From contig JACEEZ010015259.1 of NCBI GenBank assembly GCA_016584305.1, positions 10,001 through 74,000 on the forward strand: a stretch of DNA of 64,000 bases, written 5' to 3'. Below are positions 1 through 11,520 of the stretch, in pieces (position 1 is the first letter of the stretch; each line of letters begins with the position of its first letter). The translations under genes and the position numbers were made by a program. The stretch is from Chionoecetes opilio (taxonomy: Eukaryota; Arthropoda; Malacostraca; Decapoda; Majidae). Below the pieces are notes generated by a model, which saw nothing but the letters and a program-made list of their open reading frames with translations, searched no databases and was not told the DNA's origin.

Positions 1-1430
1 ACTGTTCATAGAACCCGGAACAAGATTCCGAAGGAGATGGGAAAGAGTTTGATCCAAAAGTTCGAAGCTTCAGTCCATTATCTTGCACTGGGATGGGAAC
101 ACTCTTGGAAGGTATCGCCAATGAGAAGAAGGAGGTTGATCGGATTGCAGGTTGTAGTGCCGGGTGATGGAGGTCGCGGAGCTTCTTGGTGTACCGCACC
201 GCGGCGGTGGACGGCACTTGGACGACAACAGGCTGCCATCCGTACTTCAGGAGTCCTGCTTTTGGCATTTCGGAGCAAGTCGTTGTACTGGGATTCGACA
301 CCCACAGTTGTGAACACTGGGATGATCCAAGGTGCTTGTGTTTTACATTGACAGGAGATGGGCCGTCCCATGCTTATGGTTTGGCCTTGCTCGTCACCAC
401 ATTTTTGGAGTTCGTACCTCAAGGATTTCTTTCGTCCGTGAGGTCTGGGGCATACTCTTCCCCTGACATTCTCCTCTTCAAAAGATTTTCAAAAAAGTGG
501 GCCATCATCGACCAAGGGTCTTCTTGTCCATCAGTGATGAAACAATCCACAGCAACTGACTACTGTGCAAATCAATTATCTTCCATGAAGGAATACCTGC
601 AGCAGAGACGCTTTCCCACGGCACACATCCCCGTGAAGACTACCGTGACTGCTCCTCGTCCCTTTCCTACCGCTTCCTGGCGGTCAGTTTCAGGGGGATT
701 TCGTCAGCCTGGTGCCTATCACCATGCCTATGGATGGCAAAGCCATCTATGCTCTAAAGATTTTCAGTATTCCGTCACCACTGGACCTGACCGCCAGGGA
801 AGAAGGAGGCCTTCGGCGCTGTTTTCATCTCCCCTCGCGTACGTGAATCAGTTGAACGAGGCAAGGTCCTCAAAATCGAGCTCCCACTGAACGACTTGAT
901 TCGAGGCCTACCCCGACAAGGAAGTCAGCTTACACGGCCATGCGGCCTTGAAAAGGCACCTGTGTATCTCTCAGGGGATCTTGTGGGGCTTGGTTTTTTT
1001 CGACGGACCGCATTCCAAAGGACACGAAGCTCAAGATGGTCCGACGACTTCAATCCCCCGCTAACGAATAGGACCCAAACGGCTTGATCCGAAGAACTTT
1101 CAATCCGCAACAACCCCTCGAGCTATTCGTCAACGAGAACCAAAGAAGTCTTCTTCCGCGCATACTCCAGAATCGAGTCCTCTCAGCTTCCCTCAAGATA
1201 GATCCAGAGCTTGGATCAATACCAGATTGGATCACCTCGCAAAAGAGGGTGAGAGCACTGAGGAATGTGGTCAACGAGCTTGCCGAGCAGGGTATCGCTT
1301 TGATGAAGAGATTTAATTTTAGTATCACGCGTGATGATAAGCAGCAATCAATTCCTCCTCAAGGTGGCTCGGGCCCACATAAATTGATCCCGCTAAGACA
1401 AAGAGAGCTTGAAGCGTACTCAAGTATGTA
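1..1430 (+). pseudogene. C-terminal half of a broken transposase-like gene (left palindrome arm)
   Basis: Reading across several frameshifts gives a continuous protein-like signal: a D-T...V-N-T-G..Q-G-A-C-V-L-H segment near 290-350, then L-L-F-K-R-F (about 470-490), K-P-G-A-Y-H-H-A (about 700-725), L-D-L-T-A-R-E-E-G (about 785-810) and V-R-A-L-R-N-V-V-N-E-L-A-E-Q-G-I-A-L (about 1250-1305). I recognise this order from a multi-copy arthropod family usually annotated as uncharacterised; the D-T..N-T-G and C-R-H-H blocks suggest an RNase H-like DDE transposase core. That function is inference. The copy lacks its N-terminal half (off the window), has no long intact frame and is not functional. 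Its mirror copy is at 4427-6657. Confidence 0.6.
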
Positions 1431-1724
1431 GGACAGATTGATCATAAAAGTAGTCCATTTATACCCGCTTATTTCAATTATGAAAAGGTAAATTTAAGTT
1501 TATTTCATTTTTGTTTTGAACTAAAGAGAATGGAGAATGGTCAGGAATGTATTTTTTTTTTCCCTCATACATGAAAAGTGTTAAACTTGAGAGTGCCCTC
1601 AAAATTCTGTCCAATTTCCATAATTTTTCGATTTTTAGAACTCTGTTCCCATCTCAAATCAGGAGAGCATTCTCCAGCAAGAGAAAATTGAGATTTTTTT
1701 TCTTATGTATAAATAGACACCTAA

Positions 1725-1726
1725 AT

Positions 1727-1759
<33 letters not shown>

Positions 1760-1797
1760 GATATATATATATATATTATATAGAGTATATATATTAT

Positions 1798-1828
<31 letters not shown>

Positions 1829-1895
1829 ATATAGATATAGTATATATATACCATATAATAGTTCTATTATATAGATATTCATAATATATATACTT
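1725..1895. repeat. AT-rich microsatellite
   Basis: Mostly (AT)n and (TATA)n with short interruptions, between the transposase-like remnant and the first foldback element. Its mirror is at 3955-4120. Confidence 0.95.
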
Positions 1896-1904
1896 ATGGT
1901 TAAC

Positions 1905-2690
1905 GGTGATACAGTGAGATGTTCAGGGCGGCACAAAATACTCCGTCAACTTTCTTCGGGGATCTTATGTGTGCGTGCAACGTTTCGCCAGGCACTTGCA
2001 TCATCAGCAAATGGTATTATTTCTTAATAATATTAAAAACTGCTAAAGCAAACATCTAAAAAAATTTAAAGCATAAAATTATCCAATATTACTGTAAACA
2101 AAACATAATATATAATTTAACAACCTTTGAAGTGTATGCTGTCATATGTTTGCAGAGGACTGAATGAACCATGATATTACAGTTAAGCATTTCTGTCCTA
2201 TGAGCGCTCGGAACGAGAGTCGGACGATTGAACAGTGTGATAACATCCTTTGAGTACTCTGGTAATTGGCATAAGTTGATGATTATTATTATTAATCAAT
2301 CTCCTGATCTTAATATTAAATCACCTCAATGCCAACTACATATCTCAAATGATTATCACACTGTTTCCATACGTCCGACTCGTTCCGTCGGGGACTCATA
2401 GGAACAGAAATGCTACCTGGTAAATATCATTGTTCATTCCGTCCTCTCCACCTAGGACAGCATACAATTCAAGGTTTGTTAAATTATAGAATTATGTTTT
2501 TTAGTTTATAGATAAAAATATATTATTTTATTGCCTTAATTTTTTTAATCTTTGCTTTTAGCAGTTTTTTAGTATTTTTTAATGAAATATAATACCATTT
2601 TAGCCTGATGATGCCAAGTCCTTGGCGAAACGTTGCACGCACACATAAGAACCCCGAAGAAATGAGAGTGTTTTTGCGCCCTGAACTCCT
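1905..2690. mobile_element. Foldback element, copy 1
   Basis: The unit is itself an inverted repeat. It opens with GTTCAGGGCGGCACAAA, then an ACGTTTCGCC stretch, and closes with the reverse complements (ttggcgaaacgt...gcgccctgaac). The arms are about 385 bp each and meet near 2290 in a short ATT-rich loop. There is no coding capacity and both ends abut AT repeats. Structure fits a foldback/MITE-like element; superfamily unknown. Arms carry many small indels. Confidence 0.65.
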
Positions 2691-2743
2691 TAATAGATAT
2701 ATATATAATATATTATAATATATATATATATATATATATGTTA

Positions 2744-2833
<90 letters not shown>

Positions 2834-2866
2834 TATACTATACATATATATATTTATATATAATAT

Positions 2867-2916
<50 letters not shown>

Positions 2917-2968
2917 TTATACTATATATATACTCATCATATATTATAGTATATATATCTATATAGTA

Positions 2969-3012
<44 letters not shown>

Positions 3013-3102
3013 TACCTATATATATACTATACATATAGATATATATATATAATATATATATATATATAATATATATATATTATCTCTATATATATACTCA
3101 TA

Positions 3103-3137
<35 letters not shown>

Positions 3138-3160
3138 ATCTATATATATATAATATAAAG
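2690..3160. repeat. AT satellite at the palindrome centre
   Basis: About 470 bp of (AT)n/(TATATC)n. The mirror point of the 1-5857 palindrome falls inside it. No other structure is visible. Confidence 0.95.
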
Positions 3161-3164
3161 GATG

Positions 3165-3945
3165 TTCCGGGCGGCACAAACACTCCTTCATTTCTTCGGT
3201 TCTTTATGTGTGCGTGCACGTTTCGCCAAGGCACTTTGGCATCATCATGCTAAAATGGTCTTATATTCATTAAATAATACTAAACTGCTAAAAGCAAAGA
3301 TTAAAAAAATTAGGCAATAAAAATAATCCTATATTATCTTATAAAAACTAAAAACATAATTTCTAATTTAACAACCTGAAGTGTATGCTGCTAGGTTGGC
3401 AGAGACTGAATGACAATGATATTACAGGAGCAATTTCTGGTTCCTATGAGCGATCGAACGGTCGGACGATGGAAACAGTGTGATAACATTGAGTATATGT
3501 AGTTGGCATGAGGTGATTTGATTATTAGATCATGAGACTTGATTAATTAATCGAATAATCAAGTCAACTTATGCCAATTACAAATACTCAAATGATTATC
3601 ACACTGTTTCATCGTCCGAACTCTCGTTCCTTGATGCCCTCATGGAACAGAAATGCTACCTGTAATATCATGTTCTCAGTCCTCTGCCAACCTAAGACAG
3701 CATACACTTCAGGTTTGTAAATTATATATTATGTTTTAGTTTACAGATAATATTGATACTTTTATTGCTTTAAATTTTTTTAGATGTTTGCTTTAGCAGT
3801 TTTTAATATTATGTTAACGAAGATAATACCCTTTTAGCCTGATGAATGCCAAGGCCGTTGCGAACGTTGCCGCACACATAAAGTCCCCGAAAGAAAATGA
3901 CGAGTTATTTTTGCCGCCCTGAACATCCTCATGTATCCAACCTTA
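3165..3945. mobile_element. Foldback element, copy 2
   Basis: Mirror image of the 1905-2690 unit, again with two inverted arms meeting near 3540. Both copies carry the same terminal GGGCGGCACAAA and ACGTTTCGCC blocks. Together they form an A-A'-A-A' series. Confidence 0.65.
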
Positions 3946-3954
3946 ACCATAAGT

Positions 3955-4120
3955 ATAGATATATATACTATATATCTATATATATATATATATATATAAT
4001 ATAGATATCATATATATAATATATATTATATATATATATATATCGATATATAATATATATATATATATCTTATATATATCTAGTATACTTATATAATATA
4101 TATATATATATAGGTATATA
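3955..4120. repeat. AT-rich microsatellite
   Basis: Degenerate (AT)n mirroring 1725-1895. No coding signal. Confidence 0.9.
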
Positions 4121-4426
4121 TAATTTAGAGGTGTCTCATTTATACATAAGAACAAAAATCTTCATTTTCTCTTGCTGGAGAATGCTCTCCTGATTTTGAG
4201 ATGGGAAAGAGTTCTAAAAATCTAAAAGAAAATTATGAAATTGTACAGAATTTTGGAGGTCACTCAAGTTTAACCTTTCATGTCTTTGAGGGACAACAAA
4301 CTACATTCCTACCATTTCTCTCATTCTCTTTATTTCCAAACGAAAAATAAATAAACTAAATTTTACCTTTCATTATTGAAATAAGCGGGTATAAATGGAC
4401 CACTTTTATGATCAATCTGTCCTACA

Positions 4427-6657
4427 CTACTTGATGTTACGCTTCAAGCTCTCCTTTGTCTTAGTCGGGGATCAATTTAATGGTGGGCCCGAGCCACCTG
4501 AGAGGAATTGCTTTCTGCTTCTTCAATCATGGGGGGAAGGCGCGTGATACTAAATTAAATCTCTTCATCAAGCGATTACCCGGCTCGCAAAGTCCCGTTG
4601 ACCACATTCAGTTGCTCTCACCCTCTTTTGCGATGTGATCCAATCTTGGTCCATTGATCCAATCCTCTGGATCTATCTTGAGGAACTGAGAACTCCGATC
4701 TGAAGTATTGCGCGGAAGAAGACTTCTTTGGTTTCTCCCGGGTGACGAATAGCTTCGATGGGTTGTTGCGGATTGAAGTTCTTCTGATCAGCCGTTTGGT
4801 CCCTTCCTTCGTATCGGGGATTGAAGTCGATCGGACATCTTGAGCTTCGTGTCTTTGGAATGCGGTCGTCGAAACAAACCAAGCCCCACAAGATCCCCTG
4901 AGAGATATCACGGTGCCTTTTCAGGCCGTGCATGCCGTAGCTGACTTCCTTGTGGGGTAGGCCTCGAATCAAGTGTTCATGTGACTCGATTTGAGACCAT
5001 TGCCTCGTTCCACTGCTTCACGTACGCGAGGGTAGATGAACAGCGCCGACGTCCTCCTTCTTCCCTGGCGGTCAGGTCCAGTTGGTGACGGAATATGAAA
5101 ATCTTAGAGCATAGAGGCTTTGGCCCATCCTCTTGCATGGGTGATAGGCCCCAGGCTTGACGAAATCCCCCTGAACCTGACCGCCAAGGAAGCGTAGGAA
5201 AGACGAGGAGTTCACGGTAGTCTTCACGGATGTGTGCCGTGGGAAGCGTCTGCTGCAGGTTATTCCTTCATTTGAAGATACTTGATTTTCCCAGTAATCA
5301 GTTGGCTGTGGGATGTTTCATCACTGGGGGAGGGGGGGAATTGACAAGAATGACCCTTGTGTCGATGATGGCCCCACTTCTTTTGAAATTCTTTTGAAGA
5401 GGAGAATGTCCAGGGGAAGAGTATGTTCCCCAGACATCGGACGAAGACACCTTGAGTACGAACTCCCAAAATGTGGTGACGGCAGCCAACCATAGCATGG
5501 GACTGCGCATCTCCTGCTCAATGTAAACACAAGCACCTTGATCATCCCATGTTCACAACTGTTGGTGTCGAATCCCAGTCCAACGACTTGCTCCGAATGC
5601 CAAAGCATGGCCTTCCTGAAGTACGGATGCAGCCTTTGGTCGTCCAGTGCCGTCCACCGCAGCGGGTATCACCAAGAAGCTCCTCGACTCCCATCACCCG
5701 TCACTACAACCGCAATCCGATCAACCTCCTTCTTCTCTTTGCGATACTTCCAACAGTTTCCTCATCCCCAGTGCAAGATATGGACCTGAAGCTTGCGAAC
5801 TTTTGGATCAACTCTTCTCCCATCCCTTTCGGATCTTGTTCCGGGTTCTATGAACAGTTGCTGGCGGCGAATACCTGTCTCATCCCTGTCATGAACCCAA
5901 CTCTGAGCTGCTGCTGCACAGGACGACGTTACAATTTGTCGCGATCCAAGCAGCGATGGAGTTTCGGGTCGCAGGGCTTTCCTTCGCCTCCTCTTTGGAG
6001 TCTGGCCTTGATGATGCTGGGCCCTTGGTACGTCCCTCGTCCGCATCATCCCCGTCTTCCGTGTTGGTTCAGTGCTGCTACCATCCGCCCTCCAATACAC
6101 CACTTCCATGGCTGTGTCACCTTAGCATCTGATTTTTGTCTTCCTAGCCTAGCTGCAAGATCTCTTCCGCTTTTCATCCTTCTTCTTCACTGTCTTATGG
6201 TCCACCCCCGCAAGACTTGACGACATCCGGTCTTCCCATCTGCGAGGTGAGAAATCCTTGTCCTCCTGAGGGACTTTGGAGGCAGTTTACCGCGGAGGAG
6301 TGAGCCCCGTCAAATAAGTCTTCTAATCTGACTTGAAAACATTTCCTCCTTGTATCCATACCCTCTTGCGGCTTTGTCCTGTTCTTCTTGAGAGCGTCAT
6401 AGGTGTCGATCAACTTCGCCAGCTTTCTCCCCTGCTAATTCTTGGTGGTATTGGTAGGTTGGCCTTCTCCCAGATGGGGCCAGATGCTTTTGCCACAAAC
6501 CAGCGCGAATTGCTCTTCGACTTGGCTTCCGTCCCCCTCGTGGTGGTTGGTTGGAAGTAAAGCATCAGACACTGCCTTTCGATGGAATCGCGGACAGCAA
6601 TCTCTGCAATTGGGCCTTGTCCAGCAACCGCAACTGATTTCTTGCTCTAGTCGCCAT
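4427..6657 (-). pseudogene. Near-full-length broken transposase-like gene (right palindrome arm and beyond)
   Basis: The likely start is the ATG at 6657 (protein begins M-A-T-R-A-R-N-Q-L-R-L-L-D); the last coding block, E-S-L-K-R-N-I-K, ends at a TAG at 4427-4429. N-terminal blocks include L-I-D-T-Y-D-A-L-K-K-N-R (about 6390-6410), V-R-L-E-D-L-F-D-G-A-H (about 6305-6340) and S-S-L-A-G-V-D-H-K-T-V-K-K-K (about 6180-6225), then a basic Ser/Lys/Arg stretch. C-terminal blocks match the left arm: G-F-D-T near 5575, the C-R-H-H-I-L-E equivalent near 5470, S-P-D-I-L-L-F-K-R and G-L-V-C-F-D-D-R-I-P-K near 4860-4885. This order is what I know from a multi-copy arthropod uncharacterised family, inferred to be a DDE transposase relative. 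At least four frameshifts plus stops (for example near 6165 and 6145) make it non-functional. Confidence 0.6.
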
Positions 6658-6828
6658 CACCTGCGCAAAGAATAATATGTTTTTATAAGTGAAAAAAAAA
6701 AGTGGCCAACATGAGTGCCCTCAAATCCTCCTACAGCTGTCAAATTTTGTGTGAACAATGATTGATAGAGGTGTAATACGGGCAAAGTCCCCCGACCCGA
6801 AATCCTCCAATTTGTCTATTTGAGACAC

Positions 6829-6829
<1 letters not shown>

Positions 6830-6873
<44 letters not shown>

Positions 6874-6951
6874 CTATATATATATATATATATATATCTA
6901 TATATATATATATATATGAAGATGATTTATATATATTATATATATATATTA

Positions 6952-6995
<44 letters not shown>

Positions 6996-7052
6996 TATAT
7001 ATCTATCTATATTATATATCTATATACTTACTATATATATATCTATATATAT

Positions 7053-7086
<34 letters not shown>

Positions 7087-7252
7087 ATTAGATATATATA
7101 TAGATATATATATTAATATATTATAGTGTACGTAAATATATATATCTATATATAATATGTATATATATATATATATTATATTATATATAAATATATTATA
7201 TTATACGTATAACTATTAATATATATAATATATAATCTATATAAATATATAT

Positions 7253-7285
<33 letters not shown>

Positions 7286-7370
7286 TATTATATGTAACGT
7301 ATATCTATATATATATATATCTGATATATATATAATATATATATATTATATATTATATATAGTGAGATAT
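6830..7370. repeat. AT satellite
   Basis: About 540 bp of (AT)n with sporadic C and G interruptions between the transposase-like remnant and the minisatellite block. No gene. The short frame-open stretch at 7398-7763 is repeat-derived. Confidence 0.95.
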
Positions 7371-7439
7371 CTGTACTATCTTTAAATCGTTGTTTAGGTG
7401 ATGTTTCTAATCCTGTTAGTTGTTTTTGTTTTGTTTAAT

Positions 7440-8690
7440 GCACCAGTCCATGAGTGGTTACGATCAGGTCCTAACAGCATATTCCCGTGTTTTGAAGAGT
7501 ATGTTGGTATAGGTATATCACAACAGCCCAATCACGTTGTCACAACTCGTGACGTCCCCCACATAAGGGGTAAGCTAACTGATCGTCGTGAATTTCCTTT
7601 ACCACCCTTCAAATACCGTCCTTCACCCCTTCATACAATACCTCCCCTTTCACCCCTCATACCTCATGCTTTGTTTCACCCCTTCAATTATTCTCCCCCC
7701 TCACACCCCTTAAAACTTTTCCCTTCATACCTCCTTCACCCCTTTCAGGTATTGAAGGGGTGAAACAAAGCATGAGGTTGGATAGGGTGAAAGAAAGTTT
7801 AAGGGGTGAAAGGGGAGTATAGGGGTGAAACAAGCATGAGGGGTGAGAGGGGAGTTATTGAAGGGGGTGAAACAAAGCATGAGTGTTGATGAGGGGGTGA
7901 AAGACAGTTTAAGGGGGTGCGAGGTGGAGGTATTGAAGGGGTGAAGGGAGGTATTTGAAGGGTGTAAGGAGTCACGGCGATCACCGTGATCACATTAGCT
8001 CCACCCCTTTTATGTGACGTCACGAGTTGTAAACAACCGTGATTGGCTGTTGATATCCGCTAATACCACATACTGCTTAAAAAACGGGAATATGCCTCCC
8101 GGACAAACACGTGGGCCTCCGTCCGTCATATTTCCCGTCTTTTGGAAGACTATGTGGTTTGGGATACTCAACAGCCATACACGATTGTCACAACTCGTGA
8201 CGGTCCACATAAAGGGGTGGTAACGCGATAGCCGTGCTCGGCCGGTGAACTATACTTACCTCCTTCAAATACCTCCTTCACCTCTTCAATACCTCCCTTT
8301 TCACCCGTCATAACCTCATGCTTTGTTTTCACCTCTTGAATACGTCCCCTCATCACCCCCTTAAACTTTCTTTCACCCCTATAATCTACATGCTTTGTTT
8401 CACCCCTACAATCCTGAAGGGGTGAAGGGATGTTGACGGGAAAGTAAGGGGTGGAGGGGAGGTATTAAAAGTGGTGAAACAAAGCATGAGGTTATGAGGG
8501 GTGAAAGTAGAGTATTTGAAGGTGTAAGGGAGGTATTTGAGGTGGGGTAAGTGAACTTCACGGCCGAGCACGTTAGCCCACCCCTTTATGTGACCGTCAC
8601 GAGTTTGTGACAACCGTGATTGGCCTGTTAAATATCGCATATACCACATACTCTTTCCAAAGGACGGAATATGCCTCCGTCGCAATAGGT
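7440..8690. repeat. Alternating inverted copies of a minisatellite-bearing unit
   Basis: A unit of about 310 bp occurs roughly four times in alternating orientation, with mirror points near 7750, 8095 and 8410. Each unit holds a GC-richer end (TGTGACGTCACGAGTT-like; GGAATATGCCTCC) and a minisatellite half of AGGGGTGAAAGG / AAACAAAGCATGAGG words. The same minisatellite words occur alone at 33120-33235. The arrangement resembles stacked foldbacks; no coding frame is convincing. Confidence 0.75.
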
Positions 8691-9860
8691 TGTCGCAGTT
8701 TTCCTTGTCGTACGAGTAGTTTTTCGTTTGGTTGCGGACCACTCTACGCGATGAAACAGTTGGTCGGATGTTTCCAGTGCTGCACCGAAAACCTCGCACG
8801 ACCTATTGAGGACGTTGGTGCTCGAATTTGTCGCTGTGGTATGGTTGTCCAGTTTGCGCGATTGCCCACCGGTCACCAACCGTTTGGTGGTCACCAACTG
8901 GTCGGTCCCGGTGGTGGACCGATGATGCTCGATGGCGAGTGATTGGAGATAGTCGTAGGGGTGGATAACTGGCACCTGTCGTTGACTACACCCCCCCTCG
9001 CCGATCGGTGGGAGAGTGCTATCCAACTGGTCGAACACGGGTATCCCCCACACAGCTAATGGACGGTTACCAATACTGCAGACGTCGAGTGACCCTGGGC
9101 GTATCCTATACTTCTTTTTGTACGTCCGTTCAGTTTTTTTGTCTGTATTAGAATAGAAATGGCCTAGGCAATTGTCTCTTCCTCTTGTTTGCCGCCAGCC
9201 GCTCCAAGAGCAGGAGCTGGTTTGGTGAGAAGGGAACTACAGCATTCTTGCTCGAGTGTACTCGACATGAAATTTGGCCGATTTGGGTAATTGGTGTCCG
9301 AGACGCCGCTTTATACAATATACAAACTAATGATGGTCGACGACCTCTATGCGTCCGGTGGCCTACAAATCGCCGTCCGGTTGCAGACCGTCAACAACTG
9401 GTCGATGGTGATGACTGATGGGCGACTATAGTCTATTTTATTTAATATGGTCAAAATTCCCAGTGGTCACGTGCTATTATGTAGTGAGGATAGTGTGTTT
9501 TGGTAGTGATATGATACAGTAACCTTTACACATGATGGCCATTGAGTGCACCATCAGCTGCCCCGTAGACAATGGGGAAAGCAGGTCCGTGGTCTCCTTA
9601 CTGCATTTTGACCTATTAATAAAATAGACTCTAGTCGGATGTTTTTGGAGTCCAGTGGCCGTCCGATTGCAGATCAGTCACAGACGTTGGTACGATGGCC
9701 GCCCACCGGTCGACCACTGGTTACCCACCTGTTGCATGAATGTTCGCCTACCTAAGACACAATCTGTGGTCGAACAACTGTCGCTGTTGGTCGCCTGTTT
9801 TTGAGGTCACAAGTGGTCGAGACCTGAACGTAACCGCAGTGTGACTGGGCCTTAAGTAGT
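8690..9860. mobile_element. Two degenerate DNA-element copies rich in GGTCGNCAACTGGTCG words
   Basis: Two related stretches (about 8690-9105 and 9340-9855) share recurring words such as GACCAACTGGTCGG, TGGTCACCAAC and CCGTCCGGTTGCAGACC. They end in similar sequence: GAGTGACCCTGGGCG near 9100 and GTGTGACTGGGCCTTAA near 9850, the second of which reads inward as AAGGCCCAGTCACAC, a common style of terminal inverted repeat. Low-identity internal repeats and no coding potential suggest an old non-autonomous element. Target duplications are not clear. Confidence 0.4.
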
Positions 9861-9994
9861 TACCGCTAGATATACTGTGGGGGCTTCATTTTAGTTCATA
9901 ATATTAGTTATTTAATATTGAATACACTAACTCCTTCAACTATAATAAACTACATTCACATATTTGTTCATGGTCTGAGACCTCTCACATTCAT

Positions 9995-10067
9995 GGAGGA
10001 GAGAGAGAGAGAGATAACAGAGGAGAGAGAGAGGGAGAGAGAGAAAGAGAGAACCAGAGAGAGTAGA

Positions 10068-10102
<35 letters not shown>

Positions 10103-10250
10103 GAGAGAGAGGAGATGGGAGAAGAGAGAGAGAGGAGAGAGAGAGAGAGAGGAGAGAGAAAAAAGAAGAAAAAAAAAAAAAAAAAAAAAACAAACAAAAA
10201 AAAAAAAAAAAAAATAAAGAAAAAAAAAAAAAAAAAAAAAAACAAAACAA
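9995..10250. repeat. (GA)n microsatellite running into poly-A
   Basis: About 160 bp of GAGA with few interruptions followed by about 85 bp of almost pure A. Open frames here are low-complexity artefacts. Confidence 0.95.
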
Positions 10251-11092
10251 AGTGAGACGAAGAGGTTTTAAATTGCAGCCTGAAGTTTAAACTATAAGTT
10301 TCTGGTTATAATGATGATTATTCCTTATCTCTGGATAAGTTAAAGGGTTTGATAACGTTTGTAAGTTTATCAGTTTATCATATTTATCATCCTCCATTCC
10401 TCCTTCCTCTTAGATTTGTCATCCAGAGTAGTAGATATTGTGGAGACAAGCCATAAATAGTCACGTAGAGAAGGGTAAGAGAGTCTTTGTCTTGTCCACG
10501 GACTACGGCACGACGGGCGGGCTAACGCTGCGGCTCAGTGATTTATTTTTCGGTCCCTTTCCCCCTCCATTCTCTCTCTTCATGCCGTCCCTCACTCAAT
10601 CTCTTGGTGAGGTCAAAGGTTTTGAGACATGCTGAATGCTGATGGAGACACTGACGTTGACAAGCTGATGTGTGTTAAACCTATGTACACATTGTTTTAG
10701 ATGGCTTCCTTTCACAGAGAGAAATATAACTAATGCACTTGCTGTATAGTTAAGGTATATATAATTATATAATCAATTTGTCTAATTTCATTTTGTTAAC
10801 TACGTATTAATTAATTGAATAAAATATGAGTTTTAAGACGAACTAGTTTAATTCAGTTAGCTACATTATCAATGTGGTAGGTTTATGTATAGCGTAGTTA
10901 ATTGTTAATATATTTTCTAGGTAATGAAGAATTAAATTAGAAATAGCAGAAATGATTATGAATGACAATGTTGTTACGCCGCACTGTATTTAATTTTATC
11001 ATCAAATAGTAATACTAGCGAGAAGTTTACCCTAAAAAGTATGATAACTGTGAAAGCAAATCCGAATGACTTTGGTATACTTTGTATGGGGG
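10250..11092. other. Gene-free stretch
   Basis: Mixed AT-rich sequence with no recognisable coding, repeat or element signature. A GC-richer patch at 10490-10640 has a short open frame without homology that I can name. Confidence 0.6.
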
Positions 11093-11520
11093 AAGACAAT
11101 GGCTGAGTGGTTAGCGTCTTGTTAGGGTGTGACTCGATGTCCCGAATTCGAATAGCGCCGGGTGAAACTCCTCGACCATCTTTGCGCGATAGATTACGGA
11201 GGCTTGGAAGTTGTGAAAAAAGCCCCAACCAGTCCCGATTTAATTATTCCCCCACCAGGAACAACTGTTTTTCTTACACCATCGTCGAGTGGCCGAAGAT
11301 AATACCCCACATGCTGCATGAAACGAAAACCCTCAAACACTCCCCTCGCCTTTCGACTAGACCTGAGGACTGCGCAAGTTCGGCGGAAGGCACCAGGTGA
11401 CAGCCTGAGCCACAGTTCTTGGGACTGGCAACTAAGCCGGGCTTTTTGTTACCCATGTTTTGTTGTGTCCTTGGCCAGTCCTTGTGATGTAAAAAAAATA
11501 ATAATAATTTAAAAAAAAAG
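11093..11520 (+). mobile_element. tRNA-derived SINE with a LINE-type 3' tail
   Basis: The head carries a perfect pol III A box, TGGCTGAGTGG (near 11100), and a weaker B box, ATTCGAATA (near 11145), about 40 bp apart, as in tRNA-derived SINEs. The last 90 bp (11425-11515), from ACTGGCAACTAAG to CCTTGTGATGTAAAA, match almost word for word the 3' end of the LINE fragment at 42268-42350, and in reverse the stretch 43722-43800. It ends in A-rich (AAT)n sequence. Sharing a 3' tail with a LINE is the known way SINEs borrow LINE reverse transcriptase. Confidence 0.7.

Larger units (their letters stand above)
1..5857. repeat. Giant imperfect palindrome (two arms of about 2.9 kb)
   Basis: The first bases read as the reverse complement of the stretch ending near 5857, and the match continues inward through gene-like sequence (1-1430 against 4427-5857), flanking sequence (1430-1730 against 4120-4427), AT satellite, and a foldback element (1905-2690 against 3165-3945). 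The mirror point is near 2929, inside AT repeats. Arms differ by many 1-2 base indels and substitutions. The right arm's gene continues past 5857 to about 6657, so the left arm is cut by the window edge and the palindrome may extend further left. It is either a true inverted duplication or a fold-back read artefact. Confidence 0.85.

Noticed and set aside
186..890. A 234-codon open frame at the left end as an intact gene
   Set aside because: Family motifs are distributed over all three plus-strand frames; the long frame only follows them in part. It is a chance-open path through a frameshifted pseudogene.
5549..6220. A 223-codon plus-strand open frame
   Set aside because: It is the antisense of the minus-strand transposase-like pseudogene and shows no motif of its own.
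1..6657. An endogenous viral gene cluster
   Set aside because: No capsid, polymerase or other viral hallmark was seen; the motifs fit a transposase-like arthropod family.
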